The position numbers and the translations under genes were made by a program. From Blasia pusilla (lineage: Eukaryota; Marchantiophyta; Marchantiopsida; Blasiales): a stretch of DNA of 64,000 nucleotides. Below the pieces are notes generated by a model. The model did not search any database and was not told the origin of the DNA. It worked only from the letters and a program-made list of their open reading frames with translations. Location: positions 7,750,001 through 7,814,000 of the forward strand of contig CM114274.1 in assembly GCA_050084515.1 (NCBI GenBank), written 5' to 3'. Below, in pieces: positions 54,876 through 64,000 of the stretch (its first letter is position 1; every line of letters begins with the position of its first letter).

Positions 54876-55243
54876 TCGTCGAAGCTCCTATGTCGAGCCC
54901 TACAACGGCACCTCTCCTCCACGGAATGATGCGGCTACCATAACACTCCTCTCCATAGAAATATCAATAATGGGAGTATCCTCTGCATGGACATGTCCCT
55001 CAATCAAATCACTAGGCCAAGTGATGGTACTTCTAAATGCTGTTAAGGTCGCCACCTCTCTGGGCCGTCGCTCGATCACTGCACCTGTGAATCAAACGGG
55101 TAATGAGCTAAGGCGCCCATCACGATCGCCATCCTGGTGCAGAGGGCGACTCCTCCCAAGTAATCCAGGGAAAATCCCATCGGGTATAACACTACTCCAC
55201 CAACCAATACATCGTAGGACTCTACATCAGTCACTATCGCCTT

Positions 55244-55777
55244 GGCTCGCACCACAGACTCATCTATAGGATGTCACAGGCAAATCCTCACCACGACCTC
55301 GTGTCGGATGATATACTATGTGGTACTCGCTCCACCCAAGGATGTCTATATCCGGAATGGACAACGCTCCACATCGGCTCTCGTCAAGCCCAATCCTCTG
55401 AATGACGCTTTCCCCAACATCAGGGGTTGCGCTCCAGAATCCAACAAGACGCGCTACGGACTAAAAGCTCTACCTTCGGGACTCACCAAGTGGAAGACCT
55501 CTCCTTGGTTATCGAGCAGCACAACAATAGGAGAAGCCATGGCACACTCTATCGCGGGTCTAGCGGGCATCTCCGCCATCCTAGCAGCCGCACCCTGCCA
55601 TGAATCTGACGTGGACGGCCCGAGCATCTGCTCCAAGGGCAAGTCCATCACCTCCTCTGCAATCACCTCTGAACGTGATGGAGGAACTCCAACTTCATGC
55701 TCACATAGCGTAGCAGCCAGCTGAAAAGCCTCGACGGGCGTACCCCCCAACGTCATAACATGCCACGGATCCGGCAT
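55244..55777 (-). pseudogene. Gypsy aspartic protease, interrupted
   Basis: Catalytic DSGA motif (RVLLDSGAQPLML) with the Asp codon at 55439-55441. The frame continues to ESVVRAKAIVTDVESYDVLVG and LYPMGFSLDYLGG, the usual C-terminal part of gypsy proteases. TAG at 55454 precedes the active site, and further TAG/TGA codons lie after it. It is in a different frame from the methyltransferase; a shift must lie near 55.0-55.1 kb. It cleaves Gag and Pol in active relatives. Confidence 0.75.
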
Positions 55778-55779
55778 TG

Positions 55780-56513
55780 AGTAACCTCAATGCCATAGCG
55801 GCAATCTGCTCCTTTAGCTGCTGTATCTGAGTAGCCATCCCAGCCTCACGTCCGGCGTCTCCCTTGGCACGTCTAGGTGGTGGTACTCTACCTCCTCCAT
55901 GGGCAGCTCCACCACCCTGTCGGGCAACTCCAGCTCCTCGTCCCCCAACGGGACCACCTGGTGCACGATCTCTAGACCCACCCGGACCGGCTACTCGCTC
56001 CGGTGCCCTCTCTAGTCCTCGGTCCGGACGTGACTCAGGATGTAAACTGAAACACCTGGCGCATGTATGACCATACCTCTGACAATAGTCATATTGATAA
56101 CCTCCTGGTATAGCACCATCTCCTCCTCCATGCTGAGGCAGACGTCCGTGACCCTGACGAGTGCAATCGCGCTGATGATGGGCTCCACTACATGACCAAC
56201 AAGTAATAGTAGGCGGCAGCTCCGGAGCCGCATATGAAAGCGCAGGTCTGTGTGGCATGGCCTCGTGGTATCCTCCCTGAGCTCGTGGTGCCACAGTCGA
56301 CCTAACTTGGAGTCCACATTGCTGCACAGGTGGTGCAGACAATCATGACTGCTCTCACCCAGAACCCATGGTGGCTACGCTCTCCTCCGCCATGTTGCGC
56401 TCAATGTTCTTGGCGGTCCTAAAAACATCTCTCAACATCGGGGAGGTGTTCATAAGAAGCACCCCCTCCCGCACCCGTGTCCTCAGGGTCCGGTCCAGCA
56501 TCGCGTACCATGA
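55780..56513 (-). pseudogene. Gypsy Gag, nucleocapsid part with CCHC knuckle
   Basis: Contains CWSCSGAHHQRDC, a CX2CX3HX4C zinc knuckle binding element RNA, followed by Arg/Gly/Pro-rich linkers (RPDRGLERAPERVAGPGG). Upstream in the same frame come two TGA codons (56355 and 56343) and the TAG at 56514; the homologous copy at 31.6-32.5 kb shows the same linkers. The downstream frame overlaps the protease frame, which might reflect a gag-pol frameshift or damage. Confidence 0.75.
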
Positions 56514-57173
56514 CTAGATAGCCTGAGCCTCTGTCACCCCCTGAGTGACGTTGATCAACCGGCACAAGCAAGTGTAAGCCTCACGCAAACTCTCACCCGG
56601 GCGCCTCTGGAAGTCGTGGATGCTCCGCAACTTCTCCGTCCGTACCCCATGGTAGCTCGCCCTCAACTCAGCAAAGAACTCAACCACAGGGTTGAACCTG
56701 GGACGAACCCGACTAGACGGTGCAACTGCTCCCATGCAAGTGACCGCGCCTAAAACGTCACTTCTGGAAGAGGAAGTAGCCTCTCTTGACTCCTCCTCCT
56801 CATTTAGGAACGGCTCCGTCCATGACACATAATGTGGGTCATAGTAGAGCCTCCACGTCTCGATCTCACGTGCATCTCTCTGAGAGAACTCATGATAATT
56901 GTCCATGGGCGCCCCCTCTAAATGTTGGAACATACCGTTCCATGATGTAAACGGGTTGAAATCTCTAGAGTTCTTGGCCCGCTGGGAGTCGCACCAACTC
57001 CTAAACTCTGCTTTGAAATCGTGCAACTCAATCCTACCTACTACACCTGAAAACCTACGTGGTCCTCTACCCCGGTCGTCCATCTCGTACGCCCAACTGG
57101 TAGGACCACTCAATGTGTACGGTGGATCACTAACACACTCCTCTACATGCTCCCCCTCGTCTAAAGATGACAC
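56514..57173 (-). CDS. Gypsy Gag, capsid part
   Basis: 219 open codons with ELHDFKAEFRSWCDSQ, WNGMFQHLEGAPMDNYHEFS, YYDPHYVSWTEPF and the conserved retrotransposon gag core RFNPVVEFFAELRASYHGV, SIHDFQRRPGESLREAYT. It forms the capsid around element RNA. It ends at TAG (56514) directly before SWYAML, where a Gln codon is expected. The copy at 34.3-35.1 kb is its closest relative here. Confidence 0.85.
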   Translation of the reverse strand: MSSLDEGEHVEECVSDPPYTLSGPTSWAYEMDDRGRGPRRFSGVVGRIELHDFKAEFRSWCDSQRAKNSRDFNPFTSWNGMFQHLEGAPMDNYHEFSQRDAREIETWRLYYDPHYVSWTEPFLNEEEESREATSSSRSDVLGAVTCMGAVAPSSRVRPRFNPVVEFFAELRASYHGVRTEKLRSIHDFQRRPGESLREAYTCLCRLINVTQGVTEAQAI

Positions 57174-57345
57174 AGAAGGAGATCGAGGTGGTCTCTCACG
57201 TAGAGACCCTCGAAACCTCGCACCACTCCGGGTAAACCCTCTAGAGCTACTCTCAGGTCCACTACCTCACCTCTCAAAATCCCGAAAGGACGACGTGATG
57301 GCCCTCGTGCCCCTCTTACACGATCACTCTCAATCTCGTGAGTAA

Positions 57346-58960
57346 TCCCTCAATCACTCAAACTAAATATACGGCACTCAATCTACACTCTCTCACTGAG
57401 ATGTGTGTTGTGCGGCAACAAGTTGCGTGGTGCGGCAAATCAACCGATCTATCGTCTCATCGACAAACCATCCTCAACTATGGACATCCCACACAGGTCT
57501 ATGTCCCCTAAACCCATCCATCATCAATGCTCCTAGCATCAGCACGAAACCCAATATCCCAAATAACTTCCCAATATCCGGAAATCCCTCACACGTCCAG
57601 GGTAAAGGACCAGAATGGGTAACGTGAACACATGTCGATGTCGCTTCTCACCAAGTGCAAATCTCGACCCCAACTTGGTCGTGGAGACAACTCCTCCAAC
57701 CAGCAAGTCATACTCCTCCCGTACAAACGTTGCTCAAACCTCCTCGATGTGCAGTGCAGGTCCAACAGTCCGGTGCGGCACTGGCGGCACAGAACGGCTA
57801 CAAATGGCACGGCCCTCTATGGTGGGATGCGGCACTCGGCGGCATACCCTCCTCAATCAACAATAAACCCACAGTCTGCTCCACAATGACAATGCGGCTC
57901 CGCGATCGAGACGATGCGGTGCGGCCACGAGCGGCACGGCGCGGCAATCGGCGGCGCGTTGCGGCTACGGGCGTCACGGCACGGTACTCGATCGTCATCG
58001 AGCGGCTACCAAGCACAACATAGCAACATGAAATCAAAACTCAAACACCATAACCGGAGGTTATCTACCATCACTGGTTGATGACGAAATTGCAATGACA
58101 GTGGCGGCGCAAGTCAGAGAATCAACGGTGGTCGTTGAAGACCCTCCACTTCTTAATGGCAGAAATGGCAACCAAAGGGTGGACAACGGCCGAATGCGGC
58201 TCTGAGCAGCGCTGGGCAACGGCAATGGCCGACGCAGGCCGGTGGACGGTGGACCGTTGACGATGACGATTGACCGTTGATGGTGCCGACGGACCGTTGC
58301 TGATGACGGTTGACCATTGACGGTGACAATTGACCATTGATGGTGACGGTTGACCGTTGATCGGTGATGGTGAATATGACGGCGACGGCCGCCGCCGGCG
58401 TGGCGGCTGGTTTAGGGTTTTAACAATTTAACCCTAAAAATTGCCTAGCAATGGCAGTTTTGCAAGATTGACCATAACTTTTTACTCACAACTCCAAATT
58501 GCGCACCATTTGTTGCACAATGTGCACAGATTTAGGATCTACAAGGTCATTAAAAATTATTTGAAATTGGACATTCCAGTAAAAACTGAAGGGGATTATC
58601 GTAAATCCCAATGTCTCTTTCTCCTACACAAAATTTGACAGCACTTCCGCGCTGATTTCTCCCAACGAAAATGTAAAACCTGTAAAAATACAAATCAGCA
58701 AGCTACATGGTGCTCTCGAGAGCACCGGCATGTGGCAACCCGCCCCCATAATCAATCCCTATCAGAAATCAGGCAGTGCTTCCACGTGCCACTCTTCCAC
58801 ACAAAAAATCGGCAAATGCAAAGAACAATCAAAGCAGCCCTTGCTCTGGTGAGCACTCCCATGAGTCGCTGAACAGGGAACACTGTCCCCAACCTGCAAA
58901 AACAGTGAGTGACCAACGAGCTCCCCCATGGAGCTCTCTCACTCTCTCATTCTCTCTTTA
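57346..58960. other. 5' leader of the gypsy element and a GC-rich tract
   Basis: 57.35-57.45 kb still matches the leader of gag copy 2 (CTCTCTCACTGA, CGGCAACAAG, CGTGGTGCG). From about 57.6 to 58.1 kb the sequence is GC-rich with GCGGC-type words and no gene. At 58250-58370 a degenerate ~20-bp repeat around TTGACCGTTGATGGTGACGG recurs several times. Confidence 0.55.
58250..58375. repeat. Degenerate short tandem repeat (GGTTGACC(G/A)TTGA)
   Basis: About six imperfect units with GTTGAC cores. GTTGAC words resemble W-box (TTGAC) sites, but the array more likely reflects slippage. Confidence 0.6.
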
Positions 58961-59472
58961 TAAAGTAAGATCCAATCTCTCTACACCATCTCACACCATA
59001 GCTCTCAAAGGTGTGCACTCTCTCTTATGTCAAACCAAACCCATTCTCCTAATGAGAGGCTTGGGTTACACTCACAAGGCAAGGGACCATAGCTCCGCCG
59101 CCCCATGCCAAGAGGTTCAACAAAGAGAGAATGAGTTCTCAAGCTCTCTCTCCTTGAGGTATACCCCTCCCCTCTCCCAAGCTCTCTCCATGGTAACTTA
59201 TTCTCCCAAGTCACCTCCTTAGCTCTTGACCTGATGTAGGAGGTCAAGGGCAACTTACCAAAAATAGAAAGTCGATCATATACTCAAAATAGTACTTACC
59301 TAAAATAGTAAGTTTCTCAATATGGCTCCAAATGAGCCGAAAGGAAGGGGAAAACTACTCTCTCAGATTTCCCGGGGCCTTTGCATGTCATCCTCGACCT
59401 ACTGAGCCTGTCCTCCACTACTCACGAAGGCGCTCTACTAGATCTCACTGATCTATCCTAAAAGACGTGACA
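58961..59472 (-). repeat. Gypsy LTR copy lacking the 3' tail (512 bp)
   Basis: Minus strand start TGTCACGTC at 59472. It matches the LTR at 49434-50059 up to GGATCTTACTTTA and then diverges completely. It lies on the 5' side of the element in the correct orientation for its 5' LTR, but the missing tail and 1.5 kb of unrelated sequence before gag make the pairing uncertain. Confidence 0.65.
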
Positions 59473-60856
59473 AAACCTTCCAAGGAAAGACAAACAACAG
59501 CCACTCGAAAGAGGAGCTTGCAAGCAAGTTGCAGGCAAGTCGTAGGGAGGTTTGATGATCGAGCAAGCTTCAATCAATCCTCTATCGAGTTCTTGAGGAA
59601 TAGCACACATGTTGAAAAATTTTCTTTGATCCGTGGTAACTAACACCTACTTATGAAGCAACTCAAGGCAATTTTTTTCTCAATTGGATCTACATCCGGC
59701 GATACTGGAACCTCTGACACACGGACTATGCTTCTCTGGAATCGTTTGTGTATGTCTATTGTTTCATCTTATTGTTCAAGTTGGTTCACGATTGTTCGGC
59801 ATTGGTCGGATTATTTCTATCCACCCTCTTGTTTTCATAATGACTCAGGTAAGGATGTAACCTCTCTCTCTTTTGATTCACATTAGGTCGTGGAAAAAAT
59901 CAGATTTGGTGGTGAAAGAGAGATATTTGCAACCTAATGCGTCCAAAAAAAATCTTCCTCTCCTTGCCATCTCTCCGCTGCAGTCGTGTGCTTCTCCACG
60001 GAGCCACCATGTGCCTTCCTCTTTTAATGCCACCATACGCTAACCTCGGACAAGCACTCAACTATACTATTCAGTTGGCCCCGTATTTTTCCAACTTGAA
60101 ATATGTGGTTGAAAGCTGAAACCGATGTCGTCTCTTGTGGAAAGTTGTGTGTAGGGTGTCAACGAATCAAATTTTTCTGCTTTTTGCCAATCATATTTTA
60201 ATCTTTGAGCTCTCCAGAAATACTTGAAAATTCGCGACTCTTTGTGAGTTTGGTTGTCAAGAAAAATTGACTACTATGGCGATTTTCCATGCAATAGTGC
60301 CTAGTGTAACTTATGCGGGCAAGAGTAAATAAGTTGTCTTGCAATCCTTTCATGTCAAAGGACATGCTAACTCGAATATCCCAAAAGACATATTCCACTA
60401 TTGGCAAGGGAAAGGAGCGTGATCCTAATTGCCTAACTTGTTTGGTTGATGTTGGTAGTGATATCATAGTTTTATTTGAATCTACACCAGACGTTGGTCC
60501 TTCCACAAGATCAACAAAGTCAAAGAAAAGGAAGGGAAAAGAGACACAACTTGCAGTGGAGAAAGAGTTGCAAGAAAGGAGTATTGGTTGGGGCGTATTG
60601 TGTTTATGATTCAAAATAATGGTACGCATTGATCAAGTCGTCGTAGGGCCTTGGACTTGATGGACATGCACGTACCTCCTCTTGGAGAGAAGGGAGGCAT
60701 TTATCGTGTCATGTGTAATTAGTACAAGTCTTCCAACCATGATAATAACAAAACCTTGTTTACTTATGATGCAATAGATGTGCAATGAATTGATAATGAA
60801 ATGGTGATTTCTAATGTGTACCTGACAATGAAATCAGGAGTACAAGATAGTACAAG

Positions 60857-60861
<5 letters not shown>

Positions 60862-60920
<59 letters not shown>
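60862..60920. repeat. (TA)n microsatellite
   Basis: Uninterrupted alternating TA of about 59 bases. Confidence 0.95.
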
Positions 60921-60921
<1 letters not shown>

Positions 60922-61652
60922 TTGATTCAATTGACTTACGTGTGAGTTGATCTTGGTAAGTTTTTTATGTCTGAGACATGTTGGATTCAATATTTTTGTG
61001 GATTGTGCTTAGAGTGTACTTGACTCTGTTGAATTTTGAGTAGGTTAGTGGGAGGGAGTAGGCTAGGGGGATGATAGATTGGCTGATTGAGGTTCTTGCT
61101 CCATTAGGGTTGCAACGTGGGAGAACTCACACTTGAGATAACTCTACACGAGGATCATCTCGTGAAAGAAGTTGACATGATCTTATTTAAACCTATTGTG
61201 TAGTTGCAGTTGCATGCTCAAACTGAAGCAACATAGGAGAATGCAATGGATCCAAATGCTGCCAACTATATATGCGTTTATGATGTCGGCACTAAGATCT
61301 CTCAATCTAAATAGACATAAGCAAGATATTCCTAATTGTATAATGGCAATAGCCACAATAGAAGGAGGTGTCTTCATGCCAAACAATTGGCCAAAATGTG
61401 AAATTTTCTTTAACGCAATTTTCATAGAAGATTGCTATGTTACAAGGACATGCATATGTAAAACTTGTTATTAGCATCTATATTGTCTTTAAAAGCTATT
61501 TTACCATCATACAGGTGTCCAACTTATAGAAAATCCTAGTTAGGAATTAAGACTTTATCATTTTTTTGGCATATCTTTTAATTTCATGTGCTAGATACTA
61601 ATGCATCATCTTTGTATCACTAAGTGATTCCAAGAGCAAGATAACTTCACTT

Positions 61653-61705
61653 TCATTGAACTATCCCATTTATCTTGAAGTGACAAAAATGGGATAGTTC
61701 AATGA
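61653..61705. repeat. 19-bp perfect inverted repeat
   Basis: Arms 61653-61671 and 61687-61705 pair perfectly, arm TCATTGAACTATCCCATTT, loop 15 bases. Probably a small foldback. Confidence 0.75.
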
Positions 61706-62734
61706 GAAATTCCATGGCAATAAAGAATTTATCGGGTGATGCAATCATGGCTCCTCCCCTTCATTGACATGTACAATCGAGGAGAGCTTATTCAAGGAAT
61801 TGCCATAGATCTCCAAAATTGGGAGGTGTAGAACTTCTTCTTTGGGCATAAGTTGAATCCATAAGAAGTTCAAGATGCTCTCAACACAACTCGTCAGCTT
61901 GTTTTAAACGATCATCTTAATCCAGTGGTAGATGATTTTATCGTCAAGAGACTCGAATTAATCTTGCCACCTTCCTCATGACAAGATATTCCTCAAAAGA
62001 TGAAAAGGGATATCCATGAACATATCATTACCCTCATCTAATGCATGAAGAACTCATTGGATTCCTTAAGAGAGATTGGGAGATGTTTCCAACAAAATAA
62101 ACAGAAGACACAGATGATGATGAAGTTGATAGTGTGTTGGATGAGAACTTTATTTTCATTGAATTTTGTAGGAATCTTAGATACTCTTGGATAATGTGGT
62201 AACCCAAATGCGAGGTCAAGATCGTATACGTTGACAAGATTAAAACTAGATACATCTTCTTTGCTTATGTTGTACTCACTAATTTTGTAGAATTTTAAAT
62301 TTTGGAATCTAGAATTTAAATGGAACTTAGAAAAGGCAAGGTTTTGAAGAAGGAATTGATCTTTTATTGTACTGATGCATGGATTGATAGATTTATCTAA
62401 AGAGTTCACAACCTCTCCTAAACCTACACTAGTACTCATGAAATTTGTAAGCAATGTCTATTGATTTATAGTCATATTCTCCCCTCAGCCTACATATTGA
62501 GAGGTGGAACAAGTTTGGACAATGCAAACCATAATTTCAACTCATGAAAGAAAAAATTCCGACTAAGAAATAGCTACCTAGATGATGGAATATAGTAGTT
62601 ACTTTTTGGGTTTCATCAACAAAGCAAATTTATATTTCTTTGATTTAGATTTATTTCTTCAATTTAGAAAAAAAATTTAAGATTTAGATATTTTTTTAAG
62701 ATTTATTTCTTAAATTTAGATCTAGCTTTTGACG

Positions 62735-63050
62735 CCTTTCAATAGAAACATAAGCCTAAAAAGAACAACCAAAGACTTTAAGAAATGAAAAATCAGGTTT
62801 ACTACCCATGAAGATTTTGAATGGAGTCTTGTCATAAACTCATGTGGCTCGAGTTTGACTGATCATGCGGAGTACGCATGCTATAGCCTCTCCCTAATAC
62901 ACCGTGGATATGTTCTTGGGAATGAATGACAAGATCTTTGCATTCACCATAGCAACGTGTTGATTCTTTTGCTTAGCCATTCCATTGTTTTGGAGTTTAC
63001 TGACAATTAATTTTTCATTCCATGCCATTCTATTGTATGTAGTCATCAAA
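62735..63050 (-). pseudogene. Ty1/copia integrase relic
   Basis: The minus strand gives AKQKNQHVAMVNAKILSF in one frame (recalling 'AERKNRT..EMAR.ML') and later DKTPFKIFMGSKPDFSFLKV followed by FGC, the copia integrase motif 'KTPYE.W.GKKP..SHLRVFGC'. Frames are broken and there is no RT nearby. Confidence 0.7.
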
Positions 63051-64000
63051 CTCAATTAAGAGCTACTCTCATCCACCATCAAAAGGCCATTTATTTTGTA
63101 CATAGTAAGGATGGAAACTCTGCCAACGTTAACTGTACAAGGTATCATCAAGTCGGACTTGGCTATATAAGGATGAATGTGTCCTCTCATTATGAGATTA
63201 GTTAGAAGAGAAATCCCTGATCTCAAGTGGAATTTTCAAGTTTTTTCCATGTAAAGGTGGGCTCTACGTACTATGTTCCTCCTAATAAACTCCAAAGAGT
63301 ATGAAATATCCGAAGTGGATAGCATGTATGTCATCACAAGTCCAATGAAGGTCGCTTCCAAGTTGGGATCTACGAAGTTAAATCTTATGAGAGAGATTTG
63401 AATTCTAAAAATCTAAATTGAGTCTAAGGTCATATCATGAATCCTATCATTCGAGGCACTTCAATACATCAAGCGTTGGGGGAGGACAATGGCTATATGG
63501 CTATAGAGCTACAGTACTTTCCAATCACTTATGGACAACAAGGGCCTATATGTGGAGTTTGATGATGGGATTATATAATTACAACATAGTTAATCAGAGG
63601 AGTGTAGAGCAATGGCATTCAAGCAATCCATCTATTTAATAGAGGTATATGTTTTCCAATGAAAACCAAAGTTTCCATTCAAATGACATCCAGTACAACA
63701 TGGACTAAGTTGACTTAACCACCACGCACTTGACACTAATATGAAAACCTAAACCATAGATTCATACCATTTCCTTGACAGGATTAAACTTATCTAAGAG
63801 TAAGAAGATTTTGGCTTTGTCTTCCTTACATGAGTAAACTCCAAATGAATGATAGAAGTAAATACTTTTTTGTTTGCCACCCTCACATGCATGAGACTTT
63901 GGTTCAATGGAAAAAAGTCCTCGTTCCATATCAATAGCCCTCGGTTCAAAGTTGGCTTTCCATTTTGAATTTTTTTGAAGTCGCCTTTCCTCTCTAACTT
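63051..64000. other. Right-hand end, no recognised gene
   Basis: AT-rich. It may contain more of the same copia relic upstream of its integrase, but no motif could be defended. Confidence 0.45.

Larger units (their letters stand above)
50189..57345 (-). mobile_element. Ty3/gypsy element with DNA methyltransferase and PHD finger
   Basis: Domain order on the minus strand: gag (57.2-56.5 kb), CCHC (56.2), protease with DSGA (55.44), cytosine-C5 methyltransferase (54.9-53.75), RT (53.4-52.5), RNase H (52.4-52.06), integrase with zinc and catalytic parts (51.9-50.5), PHD finger (50.51-50.38), polypurine tract. RT before integrase makes it gypsy type. The methyltransferase, RT and RNase H lie in one reading frame. 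Stops and a few frameshifts show this copy is inactive. Retrotransposons that carry cytosine methyltransferases are known from dinoflagellates and a charophyte alga; I do not know of this combination with a PHD finger, and a search is needed to say it is new. Confidence 0.85.
59475..62730. other. AT-rich stretch without recognised genes
   Basis: Overlapping frames on opposite strands near 60198-60629 show no family. A TA microsatellite and a 19-bp hairpin are listed separately. Confidence 0.5.

Noticed and set aside
54406-55269. 287-codon plus-strand frame opposite protease and methyltransferase
   Set aside because: It has no recognisable domain, and the minus strand carries catalytic motifs over the same bases.

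Overview
The window reads as nuclear DNA of a land plant. The evidence is a CACTA (En/Spm) transposon with plant-type tnp2, DUF4218 and DUF4216 segments, Ty1/copia and Ty3/gypsy LTR retroelements, plant L-type (legume) lectin genes, and plant-style RING-finger genes. A non-permuted DNMT3-like methyltransferase sequence suggests, but does not prove, a lineage outside the angiosperms (bryophyte, lycophyte, fern or gymnosperm). Host genes sit in short GC-richer islands, separated by long AT-rich tracts filled with decayed transposons.

Layout. 0-7 kb: a CACTA element on the minus strand, with a TNPA-like/Transposase_24 gene running off the left edge and a tnp2-type transposase gene broken by at least one stop. 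7-15.8 kb: tandem repeats, copia fragments, a 28-bp palindrome and a copia 3' end with a probable LTR. 15.8-24.6 kb: a RING-finger cluster with two intact single-exon genes, a third gene with a disrupted frame, and a RING relic. 24.6-31.4 kb: AT-rich DNA, a solo gypsy LTR, copia relics and strong hairpins. 31.4-35.5 kb: a gag-only remnant of a gypsy family, itself interrupted by a related 1.85-kb element. 35.6-38.3 kb: little. 38.3-47.4 kb: two paralogous L-type lectin loci, both lacking the expected receptor kinase domain, with a degenerate second CACTA copy between them. 49.4-59.5 kb: the main find, a gypsy element on the minus strand. 59.5-64 kb: AT-rich DNA, a TA microsatellite, a hairpin and a copia integrase relic.

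The gypsy element reads gag, CCHC knuckle, protease, cytosine-C5 DNA methyltransferase, reverse transcriptase, RNase H, integrase, PHD finger. The methyltransferase shares one reading frame with RT and RNase H, so it appears to be a domain of the Pol polyprotein. It combines a putative DNA-methylation writer with a putative histone-tail reader at the integrase C-terminus. The copy is dead: eleven in-frame stops in the methyltransferase-RT-RNase H frame are all TAG or TGA, none TAA, the pattern expected from C-to-T decay. The methyltransferase and integrase-PHD portions remain open.

Frames and motifs were read by eye. No database search, alignment or expression evidence was available.
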